Shown here: positions 17,926 to 26,997 of the stretch, in pieces
Layout of the letters: every line of letters starts with the position of its first letter
Position numbering within the stretch: the first letter of the stretch is position 1
Assembly (NCBI GenBank): GCA_946558695.1
Contig: CAMNTQ010000008.1
Span: 1-64,000, forward strand
DNA length: 64,000 bases
DNA from: an uncultured Lachnospiraceae bacterium
GTDB taxonomy: Bacteria > Bacillota > Clostridia > Lachnospirales > Lachnospiraceae
Direction: 5' to 3'
Made by a program: the position numbers and the translations under genes
The notes under the pieces: generated by a model
Seen by the model: only the letters and a program-made list of their open reading frames with translations
Told to the model about the DNA's origin: nothing
Databases searched by the model: none

Positions 17926-18909
17926 ATGATTAAGATGCCTGAAAAAGAGCGCGCGGTCGGAATGTATAAAAAGATGTACCAGATCCGGCAGTACGAAGAG
18001 ACGATTTATTATCTGTTTCTGGAGGGAATCATGCCGGGAACGATTCATCAGTCCCACGGACAGGAGGCATGTGCGGTCGGGATGATCTATGATTTGAGAA
18101 AAGAGGATTATATTCTGACGACGCACAGACCTGCGGGACATGATCTTGCGAAAGGAGTGTCACTTCGTTCCATGATGTGCGAGATGTTCGGCAAAGCGGA
18201 AGGATGCTGCAAGGGAAAAGGCGGAGCGATGCACACCGGAGATATTGATGTTGGAGCGGTTACGGCGAATGCGATCGTAGGAGGCAACCTTCCGATTGCG
18301 GCAGGAGTGGCATTGCGATGTAAGATGATGAAAACGGACAATGTAACGGTGTGCTTTTTCGGAGACGGCGCAAGTAATGAGGGGGCCTTTCACGAGGCAC
18401 TCAATGCGGCGGCAGTCTGGAAGCTTCCGGTAGTCTATGTGTGTGAAAATAATCTGTATTCAGCCACAACCTCGATTAAGCTTACCTGTAATCTTGAAAA
18501 TGCAGCGGCGGACAGAGGAAGCGCTTATGGAATCCCCAGTGAAGTTGTGGATGGGAATGATGTTCTTGCGGTAAATGAAGCTGGAGCAAGGGCGATTGCA
18601 AGGGCGAGAAGAGGGGAAGGACCGACGATCTTAGAGTTAAAGACATACCGGATCGGCGGACATTCCAGAAACGACGCCTGCGGTTACAGACCAAAGGAGG
18701 AGGAAAAGGAGTGGTTTTCAAAAGATCCGGTTAAGAACTTTCGGAAACGCTTGACCGATGAAAAGGTTATCACAGAAAAAGAACTGGAAAAGATAGAAAA
18801 AGAGATTACAGATGAGATTGAGACAGAAGTAGAATATGCGAAGAACAGCAAGGATCCAGAACCGAAGTCTGCGCTTTGCGACGTATACTGGGAAGGAGGT
18901 ACACGATAA
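17926..18909 (+). CDS. Thiamine-diphosphate-dependent dehydrogenase E1 component, alpha subunit (acetoin/pyruvate dehydrogenase type)
   Basis: 327 residues with the E1-alpha ThDP motif GDGASNEGAFHEALNAAAVW followed by PVVYVCENN, and the preceding CKGKGGAMHTGDIDVG and AIVGGNLPIAAG segments. Overall it reads closest to AcoA-like E1 subunits of acetoin or branched 2-oxoacid dehydrogenase complexes. With the next gene it would decarboxylate a 2-oxoacid or cleave an acyloin and pass the acyl group to the E2 lipoyl domain encoded later in the operon. First gene after the TTGAAA/TATAAT promoter; AAAGGAG precedes the ATG. The aldolase and kinase in the same operon make an ordinary pyruvate dehydrogenase role doubtful. 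Confidence 0.92.
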   Translation: MIKMPEKERAVGMYKKMYQIRQYEETIYYLFLEGIMPGTIHQSHGQEACAVGMIYDLRKEDYILTTHRPAGHDLAKGVSLRSMMCEMFGKAEGCCKGKGGAMHTGDIDVGAVTANAIVGGNLPIAAGVALRCKMMKTDNVTVCFFGDGASNEGAFHEALNAAAVWKLPVVYVCENNLYSATTSIKLTCNLENAAADRGSAYGIPSEVVDGNDVLAVNEAGARAIARARRGEGPTILELKTYRIGGHSRNDACGYRPKEEEKEWFSKDPVKNFRKRLTDEKVITEKELEKIEKEITDEIETEVEYAKNSKDPEPKSALCDVYWEGGTR

Positions 18910-19922
18910 TGGCTGAGATGTCGATTGCAGATGCTTTGAAGCTTGCCCTGCAGGAAGAGATGAGACGGGACGAAACGGTGTTCTGTCTCGGAGAGGATGT
19001 AGATATTAAAGGAGGTATGGGAGGCGCGTTTACCGTAACAAAAGGACTCTTGGATGAATTCGGACCGGAGAGGGTGATCAATACGCCGATTGCAGAGATC
19101 TTGATTGCCGGCGTGTGCGTAGGAGCGGGGATGACAGGAATGCGCCCGGTGGCGGATCTGCAGTATGGTGATTTTTTGTTCTGTATGATGGATCAGCTTG
19201 TGAATCAGGCGGCGAAGATGTGTTATATGTCGGGCGGCAAGGTACATATTCCGATGGTTATGCGTGCCCCCTGCGGGGCGACGAACCGGGGAGCGCAACA
19301 TGCACAGAGTCTGGAAAGTTATTTCATCCATGTGCCGGGGCTTAAAGTGATCTGCCCGTCCACCCCTTATGATGCAAAGGGAATGATGAAGCAGGCGATC
19401 CGGGATGATAATCCTGTGCTGGTATTTGAGCATAAGCTTTTATACGGGGGCGCCCGCAAGGAAAAAGACGCCATTAAGACTTCCGGCGAAGTGCCGATAG
19501 ACGATTACACGGTGGAGTTTGGAAAGGCGGCAGTCAGAAGAGAGGGAAAAGATGTAACCATCGTTGCCAATCTTTTGATGAGCTATCGTGCGCAGGAGGC
19601 GGCGAAGGAACTGGAAAAAGAAGGGATAAGCTGCGAGGTGATCGATCCGAGAAGCCTTATGCCTTTTGATTATGAGACGGTAGAGAGGTCCGTGAAAAAG
19701 ACGGGGAAGCTTATGATCGTTCACGAAGATACTTGTAACGGCGGCTGGGGAGCGCAAGTGGCAGCGCATTTTGCGCAGAATTGTATCTTTGACTTGGATG
19801 CGCCGGTAAAAATTGTTGCGGCATACGACACGCCGATTCCGTTTGCCTCACCGATGGAAAATTTCATAATTCCGTCTGCAGACAGAATTAAAGAAGAGGC
19901 AAGGGCATTGGCAGAGTTTTAA
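18909..19922 (+). CDS. Thiamine-diphosphate-dependent dehydrogenase E1 component, beta subunit
   Basis: 337 residues from the ATG at 18909 (MAEMSIADALKLALQEEM), which overlaps the E1-alpha stop as TAATG and has GGAGG upstream. The ORF-track start at 18876 lies inside E1-alpha and adds non-family residues. Family features include VFCLGEDVDIKGGMGGAF, NTPIAEI (catalytic Glu region), MVMRAPCG and HEDTCNGGWGAQVAAHF in the C-terminal transketolase-like domain. It forms the alpha2beta2 E1 heterotetramer with the preceding gene. Confidence 0.93.
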   Translation: MAEMSIADALKLALQEEMRRDETVFCLGEDVDIKGGMGGAFTVTKGLLDEFGPERVINTPIAEILIAGVCVGAGMTGMRPVADLQYGDFLFCMMDQLVNQAAKMCYMSGGKVHIPMVMRAPCGATNRGAQHAQSLESYFIHVPGLKVICPSTPYDAKGMMKQAIRDDNPVLVFEHKLLYGGARKEKDAIKTSGEVPIDDYTVEFGKAAVRREGKDVTIVANLLMSYRAQEAAKELEKEGISCEVIDPRSLMPFDYETVERSVKKTGKLMIVHEDTCNGGWGAQVAAHFAQNCIFDLDAPVKIVAAYDTPIPFASPMENFIIPSADRIKEEARALAEF

Positions 19923-19947
19923 AAAAGATGATAAAGGAGAGAAAAAT

Positions 19948-20862
19948 ATGAGCAGAGTATCACTAAAAACATTGATGGAACATGCGTTGGAACAGAAATA
20001 TGCCGTGGGATATTTTGAAAGTTGGAATCTTGAGTCGGCAATTGCGGTAGTGAGGGCGGCGGAAAATGTAAAATCACCCGTCATCATCGGCGTGTGCGGC
20101 ACTTATATCGGAGAACCCATGAGAAAATATAAAGAAAGCCTTACCGTCTATCAGGCGATGCTTTCCCAGATTGCCAAAGAGGCGAAGGTTCCGGTAGCGT
20201 TGCTTCTGAATGAATCAGATGATGAAGAGATGGTAATTCAGGCGGCGGAAAATGGATTTGATATGGTGATGTATGCTCCGGTATTTGCGACGGAAGAGGT
20301 TCCGTTCGATGAGCTGACCAAGATCCAAAAGCGGATCGTTGAGAAAGCGCATAAAAACGGCACGGCGGTTGAGGGCGAAGTAGGAGAGCTTCCGCTTTAT
20401 AATTCCGCAACCGGAAAACTTCATGAGGGAGAGGATACAGATCCTGAACTTTGCGCCGAATTTGTAAAAGAGACGGGTATTGATACAGTGGCCGTCTCTG
20501 TCGGGAACTGCCATCTGAAGGAAGACGGGATGGTGACAATTAATTATGATGCGCTGAAGATCTTGGCAGAAAGAATCGACATCCCCCTTGTTCTTCACGG
20601 AGGCACAAGTATCGCGCGGGAAGATCTCGGGAAGGCAGCCGCTATGGGAGTGGCGAAAGTAAACTTCGGAACGGGTATGAAAAGGGCCGTTTTAAATACT
20701 GTGAAGAAATATCTGGCAGAGCATGAGATCGATCAGATGGATCCCAATGATGTGTTAGGGCGCGGAGGAGAAAAAGATCTTCTTGTATTGGAGCAGGAGG
20801 CAGTCATCAGTTATGTAGAAGAGACGATTCGGGCGATGAACGGGGAAAACAAAGCATTTTAA
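19948..20862 (+). CDS. Class II fructose-bisphosphate-aldolase-family protein with altered catalytic motif
   Basis: A 304-aa FbaA/GatY/KbaY-fold protein: start MSRVSLKTLMEHALEQKYAV, VEGEVGELPLY, VGNCHL (aligning with GTAHG) and IPLVLHGGTS are family landmarks and keep two of the three zinc-ligand histidines. However the HLDHG motif (catalytic Asp and first zinc His) reads LLNES at residues 86-90, and the usual AFN near residue 22 is YFE. The catalytic acid/base is therefore Asn88 and the zinc His is Glu89. It is unlikely to be an ordinary fructose- or tagatose-bisphosphate aldolase. It sits between E1-beta and E2, so its substrate is probably the compound that E1 handles. Function unknown. 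Confidence 0.8.
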   Translation: MSRVSLKTLMEHALEQKYAVGYFESWNLESAIAVVRAAENVKSPVIIGVCGTYIGEPMRKYKESLTVYQAMLSQIAKEAKVPVALLLNESDDEEMVIQAAENGFDMVMYAPVFATEEVPFDELTKIQKRIVEKAHKNGTAVEGEVGELPLYNSATGKLHEGEDTDPELCAEFVKETGIDTVAVSVGNCHLKEDGMVTINYDALKILAERIDIPLVLHGGTSIAREDLGKAAAMGVAKVNFGTGMKRAVLNTVKKYLAEHEIDQMDPNDVLGRGGEKDLLVLEQEAVISYVEETIRAMNGENKAF

Positions 20863-20875
20863 GCGGGGTAGGAAT

Positions 20876-22159
20876 ATGATTAAAGAGATCAGGATGCCGG
20901 CGGGCGGTCAGACAACGGATGTATCGGTTGTAGGAACATGGCTCGTAAAGATCGGTGATAAAGTGGAGCGCGGCGATGCGCTGCTTGAGATAGAGACGGA
21001 TAAGGCGACACTCACGGTAGAAAGTTATGCGAAGGGCATGGTGCTTGCGCTGCTTGCAGAGGAAGGCGATGAAACTCCGGCGGGAGAAGTAATTGCTCTT
21101 ATCGGTGACGAGAGCGATAAAGAAGAAGTAAAAGCAAGGCTTGCGGGAGAGGACATACTGAAGAACCGGGAACCGGAGAAAGAAAAGAAAAAAACTTTTG
21201 CAGAAGCACCGATGTCAGAAGAAGAATATCAGCCGATTGATAAAAATGCGCTGAAAAGGACGATGACAGAGGCTGCGGTTTCTGAAAATGAGGCAGATGT
21301 TTTGAAACAAAATGCTTTGAAGCAAGACCAGATAAAGGCTATGCCGAATGCAAAGCTTCTGGCAAAAGAACATCATATATCCCTAAAAGATGTGGCAGAG
21401 GCGACCGGGAAAAATATCCTCAAACGTCAGGATGTAGCAGCGTTTCTGAAAAATAATATACAGGAAGATATACTGAAAAAAGAGACGGTCATTCCATTTA
21501 CAAATGTGCGCAGGGTGATTGCCAGACGGATGCTTGACAGTGTACAGAATATTCCGGCATTTACGGTGACGGTTGAGATAGAGATGGCGCAATGCATCGC
21601 ATTACGGGAATTAATAAATTCCGCGGGAGATAACAGAAAAGTCTCTTACAATGACATTTTGTTCAAATGCGTGGAATCAGCGATACGTGCTTATCCATAT
21701 GTGAATGCCTCTTATTCGGACGAGGGAATTATCCTGCATAAAGACGTCAATATCGGACTTGCCGTGTCCGTGGAAGGCGGATTGGTAGTTCCGGTGGTGC
21801 ACGGGGTTCAGGAAAAGAATATTGCGGAGATCGCCGCGTGCAATCGGGAAAATGTCGGAAAAGCTAGGGAAAGAAGACTTTCGTTAGAGGAAATGTCAGG
21901 CGGAACGATCACGCTGTCGAATCTGGGGATGTATCCGGTCGCACAGTTTACTGCTGTTATCAATCCCCCGGAGGTCTGTATTCTGGCAGTGGGCGCGATA
22001 GAAGAAAAACCTGTTTTTACAGACGGAACATGGAGGGCTGTGCCTGTTATGAAGCTGACAGGAAGTTTTGACCATCGAATTGTGGATGGGGCTTATGCAG
22101 CCGAATTCCTGAGCGAATTGAAGAAAACAATCGAGAATCCGGCATTGGCACTGGTTTAA
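20876..22159 (+). CDS. Dihydrolipoamide acyltransferase E2 component
   Basis: 427 residues in standard E2 order. A lipoyl domain (about 1-80) has the lipoylated Lys in EIETDKATLTV. A charged Lys/Glu/Ala linker follows, then a peripheral subunit-binding domain (MPNAKLLAKEHHISLKDVA, about residues 158-195). The catalytic CAT-like domain ends with SFDHRIVDGAYAAEFL carrying the active-site His and Asp. It forms the core of the complex and moves an acyl group from E1 to CoA. One lipoyl domain only. Starts 14 bases after the aldolase gene. Confidence 0.94.
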   Translation: MIKEIRMPAGGQTTDVSVVGTWLVKIGDKVERGDALLEIETDKATLTVESYAKGMVLALLAEEGDETPAGEVIALIGDESDKEEVKARLAGEDILKNREPEKEKKKTFAEAPMSEEEYQPIDKNALKRTMTEAAVSENEADVLKQNALKQDQIKAMPNAKLLAKEHHISLKDVAEATGKNILKRQDVAAFLKNNIQEDILKKETVIPFTNVRRVIARRMLDSVQNIPAFTVTVEIEMAQCIALRELINSAGDNRKVSYNDILFKCVESAIRAYPYVNASYSDEGIILHKDVNIGLAVSVEGGLVVPVVHGVQEKNIAEIAACNRENVGKARERRLSLEEMSGGTITLSNLGMYPVAQFTAVINPPEVCILAVGAIEEKPVFTDGTWRAVPVMKLTGSFDHRIVDGAYAAEFLSELKKTIENPALALV

Positions 22160-22187
22160 CCCGGATGAATTTGAAAAGTGAAGGTGA

Positions 22188-23573
22188 ATGCAGATGGAAG
22201 AGAACATATATGACTTGATTGTAATCGGGGGCGGTCCGGGCGGCTACGCGGCCGCCGTATCCGCGGCCAAGGAAGGACTTTCGGTATTGCTTTTTGAGGG
22301 CGGTACAGTGGGCGGTACATGCCTGAATGAAGGGTGTATCCCGGCAAAATATCTGCTGGATAAGGCAGCCGCTTTGGAAAAGGTAAGAACACTGACGGAA
22401 AAAGAGATATTCAAAGAGCCGGGGCTGTTCAGCTTTAAGAAGATCCAAAGAGGCAGGGAAGAAGTGATAAAAAAGCTTACGGACGGAGTACGGTATCTTT
22501 TAAAAGCTAATAAGGTAAAAGTGATTCATGGATTTGCGGCGCTTAAGGAAGCCGGAAAGGCAGAGTGCGATGGAAAGACCTATGAAGCAAAGGATATCAT
22601 TATAGCGACAGGCTCCGAGAGTATGAATATCCCTGTTGCCGGAACAGAGTATACGATCGGCAGTGCGCAGGCACTGGCGCTTGAGAGTGTGCCGAAGCGT
22701 CTTGCGATTATCGGCGGCGGGGTAATCGGCATGGAACTTGCAAGCGCCTATTGTTCTTACGGTTCCGAGGTGACGGTGCTGGAGGCAATGCCGTCTTTGT
22801 TTCCCGCCGAGGATAAGAAAATGATTTCTTATATGGAAAAGGAACTTACAAAGCGGGGAGTCCGGATACTGACCGGAAGAAAAGTAAAAGCGATCGAAAA
22901 AGCGGGACAGAGCCGGAGGGTGTTTTTTGAAGGGACTGAGCCGAAAGAGATTTACGCGGATGCAGTTGTTCTGGCGGCAGGACGGAAACCTTCTTATAAG
23001 GGAATCGATGCAGAGAAGCTTGGTCTTGCGCTTACGGAAAAGAAGGAAATACAGGTGGATGAGCATATGCAGACAAATATTCCGCATATCTACGCGATCG
23101 GTGATGTGATCGGCGGCTACCAGCTTGCCCATGCAGCATATGCGGAGGGCGAGACTGCAGTTTCGCATATCCTCGGAAAAGATGGGGAATCGGGGATTTC
23201 TGTAATGCCGAGATGTATCTATACTATGCCTGCCTATGCAGCGGCAGGACTTACGGAAGCGAAAGCAAAAGAGCAGGGGACAGAGACGGTGAAAGGCCAA
23301 TTTTTCTATTCGGGAAATGGAATGGCGCTGGCGGAAGGTGCGGAAGGATTTATTCAGGTGCTGATGGAAAAAGATACAAAGACGACAGTTGGGATACAGA
23401 TTGTAGGAGAAGGCGCGCCGGAGCTGCTTTCATTTGCGGCGCTTGCGGTAAAAAACAGAATGACCTTTGCTGAATGGCAGCAATTCATTGTAGCCCATCC
23501 GTCGCTTTCTGAGATGCTAAAGGAGGCGGCGCTTGACTGTTTTGGAAAGAGCATACACGGTGCGGCAAGATAG
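22188..23573 (+). CDS. lpdA: Dihydrolipoamide dehydrogenase E3 component
   Basis: 461 residues. The FAD-binding motif DLIVIGGGPGGYAAA is at the N-terminus, the redox disulphide is GGTCLNEGCIPAK, an NAD-binding Rossmann motif is IIGGGVIGMELASAY, and the dimer-interface His-Pro is in VAHPSLSEML. It reoxidises the E2 lipoyl arm and makes NADH. The second Met (22194) is an equally plausible start. Placement directly after E2 and before a kinase makes this a dedicated E3 for the operon. Confidence 0.94.
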   Translation: MQMEENIYDLIVIGGGPGGYAAAVSAAKEGLSVLLFEGGTVGGTCLNEGCIPAKYLLDKAAALEKVRTLTEKEIFKEPGLFSFKKIQRGREEVIKKLTDGVRYLLKANKVKVIHGFAALKEAGKAECDGKTYEAKDIIIATGSESMNIPVAGTEYTIGSAQALALESVPKRLAIIGGGVIGMELASAYCSYGSEVTVLEAMPSLFPAEDKKMISYMEKELTKRGVRILTGRKVKAIEKAGQSRRVFFEGTEPKEIYADAVVLAAGRKPSYKGIDAEKLGLALTEKKEIQVDEHMQTNIPHIYAIGDVIGGYQLAHAAYAEGETAVSHILGKDGESGISVMPRCIYTMPAYAAAGLTEAKAKEQGTETVKGQFFYSGNGMALAEGAEGFIQVLMEKDTKTTVGIQIVGEGAPELLSFAALAVKNRMTFAEWQQFIVAHPSLSEMLKEAALDCFGKSIHGAAR

Positions 23574-23585
23574 GAGGGAAGCTTT

Positions 23586-25136
23586 ATGAAGAGCTATATG
23601 ATAGGCTTAGATTACGGGACAGGCGGAGGAAAAGCGTGTATTATTGATGAGAATGCGGATGTGCTTGCGTATGCTTTCCGGGAGTATCCGATTTACACGG
23701 ATAAGCCGGGATGGTCAGAGCATGATGCGAATAATTATTGGACATTGGCTTGCGATACAATAAAGGAGTGTCTGAAAAAATCTAAAATAGCGCCAGATAG
23801 GATACGCGGGATAGGGATCTCTTCGGCGCAGCCATGTCTGGTAATGATAGATAAAGAAGGGAATCCGATTAACCGCGCTTATAATCTGATGGACAGGCGC
23901 GCAGTCAGTCAGGTGGAATGGCTCCGTGAGCATGTAGGCGTAGACGAGATTTTTCAGATCAACGGGAACCGGATTGAGGACTATCCGACGATGGTCAATA
24001 TTATGTGGGAAAAGGAAAACCGCCCGGAGGATTACAAAAGAATCTGGAAAACGCTTACCATAGACGGATTTGTGCGGTTTAAGATGACGAAGAAGACAGC
24101 TATGAGCTATTCCCACGGCGGATTTTGGGGAGTTGCCTACGATATCCGCAAAAAAGAATTCAAGAAGGAACTTATGGATAAACTTGGCATTGATATGGAA
24201 CTGATGCCAAAGCTGTATCCATGCGAGGAGATTATCGGAGAAGTAACAAAGGAAGCTGCTAAGGAACTAGGACTTGCGCCAGGTATTCCGGTGTGCGCAG
24301 GGCAGGTGGACTGCAACGCGGGCTTCGTCGGAGGCGGCGCCATTATGCCGGGCGATGTCCAGATCAATCTGGGGACATGCGGGGTTATGGGAGTCGTAAA
24401 TGACAGCAGGGAATTTACAGACCTTGTATGCAATGATGCCTATACAACGAATTCATGCAATGATTTTATCTCCATTGCGGTGGTGCTGACCGGGGGGCAA
24501 GTGCTCAGATACCTGCGGGATAATTTCTGCCGGATGGAGCAGGAGACGGCAAAGCTCATGGCGGATATGGACGTCTATGATATTATGAATAAAGAGGCGG
24601 AAAAAGTCCCGGCAGGAAGCGAGGGACTAATTGTGCTCCCGTATCTTGCAGGAGAAAGGACTGTACTGTGGGATGCAAAAGCGAGAGGAACCATATTCGG
24701 GTTGTCCGCGCGCCACACGAAGGGGCATTTGATCCGTGCGTTTATGGAAGGGGTTGCCTACGCGCTTTATGATAATTACCGCTTGATGTTAGAGAAGGGA
24801 ATCAAAGCGAACGCGCCGATCATCCTCAATGAAGGCGGAGCTAAGAGCAGGCTGTGGAGAAGGATTATTACCGATGTGTTCAATGTGCCGACTGCATTTG
24901 TAGAAAACCGTGTAGGAGCACCTTACGGGGATGCAATTCTGGCAGGCGTATCGGCAGGAGTGTGGAAGGATTTTTCCATAGCAAAAGAAAAGGTGAATTA
25001 TATTGATTATATGGAGCCAGATAAGAAGACGCATGAGATGTATATGGAATATTTTAAAATTTACCACAGGCTTTATGGGCACTTGAAAGAAGATTTCTCA
25101 GACTTGTATGAGACAGTGAAACGGTATGAGAAGTAA
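23586..25136 (+). CDS. FGGY-family carbohydrate kinase (xylulokinase-like)
   Basis: 516 residues. The N-terminal phosphate loop is GLDYGTGGGKACIID, with ISSAQPCLVMID, MDRRAVSQVEWL, the substrate-region CAGQVDCNAGFVGGG, the NLGTCGVMG segment and a C-terminal NEGGAKSRLWRRI adenine motif. It phosphorylates a ketose or related polyol. It is the last gene of the E1/aldolase/E2/E3 operon and is followed by a strong terminator. The combination implies that a phosphorylated sugar feeds an aldolase-like and an E1-dependent cleavage step. Sugar identity unknown; xylulose, a deoxyketose or an AI-2-like compound are candidates only. Confidence 0.85.
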   Translation: MKSYMIGLDYGTGGGKACIIDENADVLAYAFREYPIYTDKPGWSEHDANNYWTLACDTIKECLKKSKIAPDRIRGIGISSAQPCLVMIDKEGNPINRAYNLMDRRAVSQVEWLREHVGVDEIFQINGNRIEDYPTMVNIMWEKENRPEDYKRIWKTLTIDGFVRFKMTKKTAMSYSHGGFWGVAYDIRKKEFKKELMDKLGIDMELMPKLYPCEEIIGEVTKEAAKELGLAPGIPVCAGQVDCNAGFVGGGAIMPGDVQINLGTCGVMGVVNDSREFTDLVCNDAYTTNSCNDFISIAVVLTGGQVLRYLRDNFCRMEQETAKLMADMDVYDIMNKEAEKVPAGSEGLIVLPYLAGERTVLWDAKARGTIFGLSARHTKGHLIRAFMEGVAYALYDNYRLMLEKGIKANAPIILNEGGAKSRLWRRIITDVFNVPTAFVENRVGAPYGDAILAGVSAGVWKDFSIAKEKVNYIDYMEPDKKTHEMYMEYFKIYHRLYGHLKEDFSDLYETVKRYEK

Positions 25137-25189
25137 CAAAAAGCTTGTCGTATATTCTAGGCGGCAGGGTTAAGGTTCATGTTAATGCT

Positions 25190-25228
25190 GATTAAAAAGC
25201 ACTTCAGGCAAGGAAGTGCTTTTTAATC
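25190..25228 (+). terminator. Terminator of the E1/aldolase/E2/E3/kinase operon
   Basis: A 16-bp stem (GATTAAAAAGCACTTC pairing with its complement) with a 7-base loop, T run on the plus side and A run on the minus side, so it can also stop the convergent phosphatase transcript. Confidence 0.9.
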
Positions 25229-25284
25229 AAGATAGAGAAGTTCTGATTATGCGTGAGTGCAGAAAAAACAGGCAGGCATAACTT

Positions 25285-25950
25285 TTATTCTATATAATCC
25301 CTCCCTGCCACAAGCGCGCTTCTTTTTTTATCCTCCTCCGGCACAAAGCTGTCATCGCTCCATGCGGTAATCGTCAGTTTATCGTCTTCTGACACTTCTA
25401 CAATATTAAGCGCCGCATTGCCAAGCGGTTTTACATTCCACACATCATTGATTTGTTTTCCTTCAAAATGCAGCATAAGGAGTGTCAGACAGATCATATG
25501 AGAAGTGATCAGAATTGTCTTCCCTCTGTTCTCTCTAACAATCCACCAGAATGCTTTAATAATCCTGTCCGACACTTCCTCAAAGGTATCGCCGCCTTCT
25601 ATCCGGCAGTCTTCCGGGCAGTTGCCCCACAGGTATATCTGGCCCGGAAACCGCTCTTCTACTTCATTGCCGTCAAGACCTTCCCACTCTCCGCAGCCGA
25701 TTTCTCGAAGCGCATCATCTTTTATGATCTCAATCTTCCGGTCTCCTTTTATAATCTCTCCGGTTTCATAAGCACGAAGCATAGGGCTTGAATAGATCAC
25801 ATCAATCTGAGTATCCTTCAAAGCCTCCCTCGCATATCCCGCCTGCCGGCGTCCTTTCTCATTAAGCGGAATATCCGCGCTCCCCAAAAATTTACAGAGT
25901 ATATTCCACTCTGTCTCCCCGTGGCGCACCATAATTACCTTTGTGTTCAT
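25285..25950 (-). CDS. Histidine phosphatase family protein (phosphoglycerate-mutase-like)
   Basis: 221 residues with the RHG catalytic motif MVRHGETEWN at the N-terminus, YSSPMLRAYETGEII (second Arg), IGCGEWEGLDGNEV and the second catalytic His in ILITSHMICLTLL. This family dephosphorylates diverse phosphorylated sugars, nucleotides or alpha-ribazole phosphate; substrate cannot be told by sequence alone. GGAGATTT precedes the start. It appears to be co-transcribed with the upstream lipoprotein gene (13-base gap). Confidence 0.88.
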   Translation of the reverse strand: MNTKVIMVRHGETEWNILCKFLGSADIPLNEKGRRQAGYAREALKDTQIDVIYSSPMLRAYETGEIIKGDRKIEIIKDDALREIGCGEWEGLDGNEVEERFPGQIYLWGNCPEDCRIEGGDTFEEVSDRIIKAFWWIVRENRGKTILITSHMICLTLLMLHFEGKQINDVWNVKPLGNAALNIVEVSEDDKLTITAWSDDSFVPEEDKKRSALVAGRDYIE

Positions 25951-25963
25951 TATTCAAATCTCC

Positions 25964-26821
25964 TTACTCTTTATCTGCTTCGTCTGCCCTCTTTGCTTTG
26001 CCTGCTCCATCTGCTTCCTCCGCTTTTCCCGCTTCGTCTGCCTTCTCTGCATACCTGCACCGGTCTGTGAGCCATGACTTTACATTGTCCTGTATAACCA
26101 TCCGGCGCATCTCATCCTCAGAAACAGCCTTTAACAGAAGTTCTACATTGGTAAATTTATATTCCTCTGCATATTCCTCCAATGCCTTCTGAAAATCCTG
26201 CTCTGATGGTTTCAGGCCATATTTCTGTGCAATGACATCAGCCACCAGTTCCTGCTTTAAAGAGGCTTTTGCCGCCTCATCAAGATCCTTATCCTCCAGT
26301 TTGATGGTCTTCATATATTCCTCATATTCCATATTTTCCTGCAAAGCATAGGATTCATACAGATCAACCATATTCTGCTTCACTTTTTTCAGGCGCTCCT
26401 TTGGATACTTTTTCACTTCACTGTTATCCATGACCTTTTCCCATACCCGTGTTTCTTCTTCTTTGCGCGCTGATTCCTTTTTCGTATCGTCGATCTGCTT
26501 TTTCAGCTCCGCCCGGTAAGCTTCCACTGTATCTGCCGTATCTGACATAGTTTCTTTCACAATCTCATCTGTGATCTGCGTATCTTCCGGCAGCTCATTC
26601 TTTCTGATATAACTGCTCATCATATGGTTTACGACTTTGTCTACATCTTCTTCTGTCGTCTCATCTATCTCTACTTTCTCTATCTCAATCCCCTGATAAT
26701 TTTCCACTGTCACATACTCGTCCGATATTTTTTTCGGTCCTGCTCCCGCGCAGGCCGTTGTCAGAAAAACCGTCAGCCAAAGAACTGCCGGCAAACCTTT
26801 CACGTATACTTTTCTTTTCAT
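25964..26821 (-). CDS. Putative lipoprotein with trigger-factor/SurA-like chaperone region
   Basis: 285 residues from the ATG at 26821 (MKRKVYVKG), supported by GGGAGGC upstream; the longer ORF adds ten unsupported residues. The signal peptide ends with a lipobox-like LTTAC. The body is charged and helical, and its blocks (VEIDETTEEDVDKVVNHMM, WEKVMDNSEVKKYPKERL, ELVADVIAQKYGLKPSEQDF) resemble the C-terminal chaperone part of trigger factor. The last 25 residues are a degenerate EADKAGKAEEADGAGKA-like low-complexity tail. Probably an extracytoplasmic folding helper; no PPIase domain is visible. Role relative to the phosphatase is unclear. Confidence 0.7.
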   Translation of the reverse strand: MKRKVYVKGLPAVLWLTVFLTTACAGAGPKKISDEYVTVENYQGIEIEKVEIDETTEEDVDKVVNHMMSSYIRKNELPEDTQITDEIVKETMSDTADTVEAYRAELKKQIDDTKKESARKEEETRVWEKVMDNSEVKKYPKERLKKVKQNMVDLYESYALQENMEYEEYMKTIKLEDKDLDEAAKASLKQELVADVIAQKYGLKPSEQDFQKALEEYAEEYKFTNVELLLKAVSEDEMRRMVIQDNVKSWLTDRCRYAEKADEAGKAEEADGAGKAKRADEADKE

Positions 26822-26909
26822 AATACTCTGCCTCCCGATTCTTTTAAGCAATGATGATCTGTCACATCAACTTCTCGATATCCCCCGCAATTGCACTTGA
26901 TCTTCAAAA

Positions 26910-26970
26910 TGCGCGCCGCCGGGCGCACAATATGACGGGGCAGCCTCCCGCCAAGCCAAGAGACTGCCCC
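26910..26970 (-). terminator. Two GC-rich hairpins downstream of the dehydrogenase gene
   Basis: GGGGCAG/CTGCCCC (26937-26970) and TGCGC/GCGCA (26910-26927) lie between the dehydrogenase stop and the lipoprotein gene. Neither has a T run, so termination would be Rho-dependent or weak. Confidence 0.4.
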
Positions 26971-26997
26971 TGTATAAAGTAAGAGCGAATTCCCTCT

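Noticed and set aside
18684-19433. 249-aa minus-strand ORF
   Set aside because: Lies inside E1-alpha/E1-beta genes; composition typical of antisense reading.
22500-23300. 266-aa minus-strand ORF
   Set aside because: Shadow of the dihydrolipoamide dehydrogenase gene; no family motif, no ribosome binding site.
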